From assembly GCA_028696755.1 (NCBI GenBank), contig JAQVGK010000024.1, forward strand, positions 1-14,728: a DNA stretch of 14,728 nucleotides, written 5' to 3'. The translations under genes and the position numbers were made by a program. Numbering within the stretch: position 1 is the first letter of the stretch; the number at the start of each line of letters is the position of its first letter. This document shows positions 14,232 to 14,728 of this stretch, one piece after another. The DNA is from Bacteroidales bacterium (GTDB lineage Bacteria > Bacteroidota > Bacteroidia > Bacteroidales > ML635J-15). The notes below the pieces were generated by a model. The model had not been told where the DNA came from. It saw nothing but the letters and a program-made list of their open reading frames with translations, and did no database searches.

Positions 14232-14728
14232 CAGCCCTCCGGGCTGTGGTGTATTTGTATTTGCTTACCATTGGCAACAAAAGTCGCCAATGGTTATGGA
14301 TATTAAGTCCTCCGGACTTTTTGGGCTGCTTTTTAATTTGATGAGATCATTTATTCGGCATTACACATTCAGCCCTCCGGGCTGTGGTGTATTTGTATTT
14401 GCTAACCATTGGCAACAGAAGTCGCCAATGGTTATGGATATTAAGTCCTCCGGACTTTTTGGACTGCTTTTTAATTTGATGAGATCATTTATTCGGCATT
14501 ACACATTCAGCCCTCTGGGCTGTGGTGTATTTGTATTTGCTTACCATTGGCAACAGAAGTCGCCAATGGTTATGGATATTAAGTCCTCCGGACTTTTTGG
14601 ACTGCTTTTTAATTTGATGAGATCATTTATTCGGCATTACACATTCAGCCCTCCGGGCTGTGGTGTATTTGTATTTGCTAACCATTGGCAACAGAAGTCG
14701 CCAATGGTTATGGATATTAAGTCCTCCG
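14232..14728. repeat. Tandem array of a 138-bp unit with nested inverted repeats (runs off the window)
   Basis: The unit starts at 14232, 14370, 14508 and 14646, exactly 138 bases apart. The fourth copy is cut by the window edge after 83 bases, and copies differ at only a few positions. Each unit contains three inverted repeats, given for copy 1. The first is CAGCCC-TCC-GGGCTG (14232-14246). The second is ACCATTGGC (14267-14275) with GCCAATGGT (14286-14294). The third is AAGTCC-TCC-GGACTT (14305-14319), followed by a short T run. The first and third share CCTCCGG around the same three-base loop. The copy-1 boundary fades upstream: ATTTATTC (14211-14218) still matches the end of later units, then similarity is lost. 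No protein or RNA family is recognised. Apart from the promoter and hairpin listed separately, I see nothing else in 13976-14231. Confidence 0.95.

Noticed and set aside
14093..14341. 82-codon plus-strand reading frame running into the first repeat copy
   Set aside because: It covers the terminator-like hairpin and ends at a TGA inside the repeat unit. The predicted protein has no recognisable domain and the start is a run of AAT/AAA codons.
14232..14728. CRISPR array
   Set aside because: The copies are contiguous 138-bp units with no unique spacers between short repeats, and no cas genes are present.

Overview
The window looks like chromosome from an anaerobic or facultatively anaerobic member of the Bacteroidota, probably Bacteroidales-like. 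The base composition is AT-rich. Several gene starts are preceded by the Bacteroidota -7 promoter box (TAnnTTTG). The Rnf genes run rseC-rnfB-C-D-G-E-A, an order typical of this phylum, and a DUF2851 protein and a surface-type lipoprotein signal (Cys-Lys-Glu-Asp) are also present. The assignment rests on recognised protein families and gene order, not on a database search.

Layout, left to right. A small copper-chaperone-like HMA protein (50-250, +) faces a DUF2851 gene (minus, ending at 352). A divergent promoter region near 1642-1747 then leads into a tightly coupled plus-strand operon. It holds two paralogous, unrecognised membrane/lipoprotein-like proteins (1748-2275, 2262-2786) and a hemolysin III/TrhA-type membrane protein (2783-3427). 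A two-way terminator (about 3426-3455) separates it from a minus-strand pair: an outer-membrane beta-barrel protein (4839-3994) followed by a surface lipoprotein (3953-3468).

Next, on the minus strand, comes rpmH (ribosomal protein L34, 52 codons, 5260-5102) with its own promoter and terminator. Beyond it is a compact housekeeping operon read mazG, glycosyltransferase, ECF-type sigma factor, rsmG (8439-5343), with overlaps or gaps of a few bases.

The centre and right of the window is a complete Rnf operon on the minus strand (13975-8501). An RseC-like redox protein comes first, then rnfB, C, D, G, E and A, closed by a strong terminator at 8442-8470. Rnf couples electron transfer between reduced ferredoxin and NAD+ to ion translocation across the inner membrane. 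RnfB and RnfC carry Fe-S clusters, RnfD and RnfG carry covalent FMN, and RnfA/RnfE form the membrane core with a shared cluster.

The last 0.7 kb has no convincing gene. It holds the rnf promoter, a minus-strand terminator-like hairpin (14108-14134) and a tandem array of an exact 138-bp unit, at least 3.6 copies, running off the right edge. Each unit contains three strong inverted repeats, two of which share the core CCTCCGG. One plus-strand frame through the array has no stop codon. This array is the least explained element in the window.
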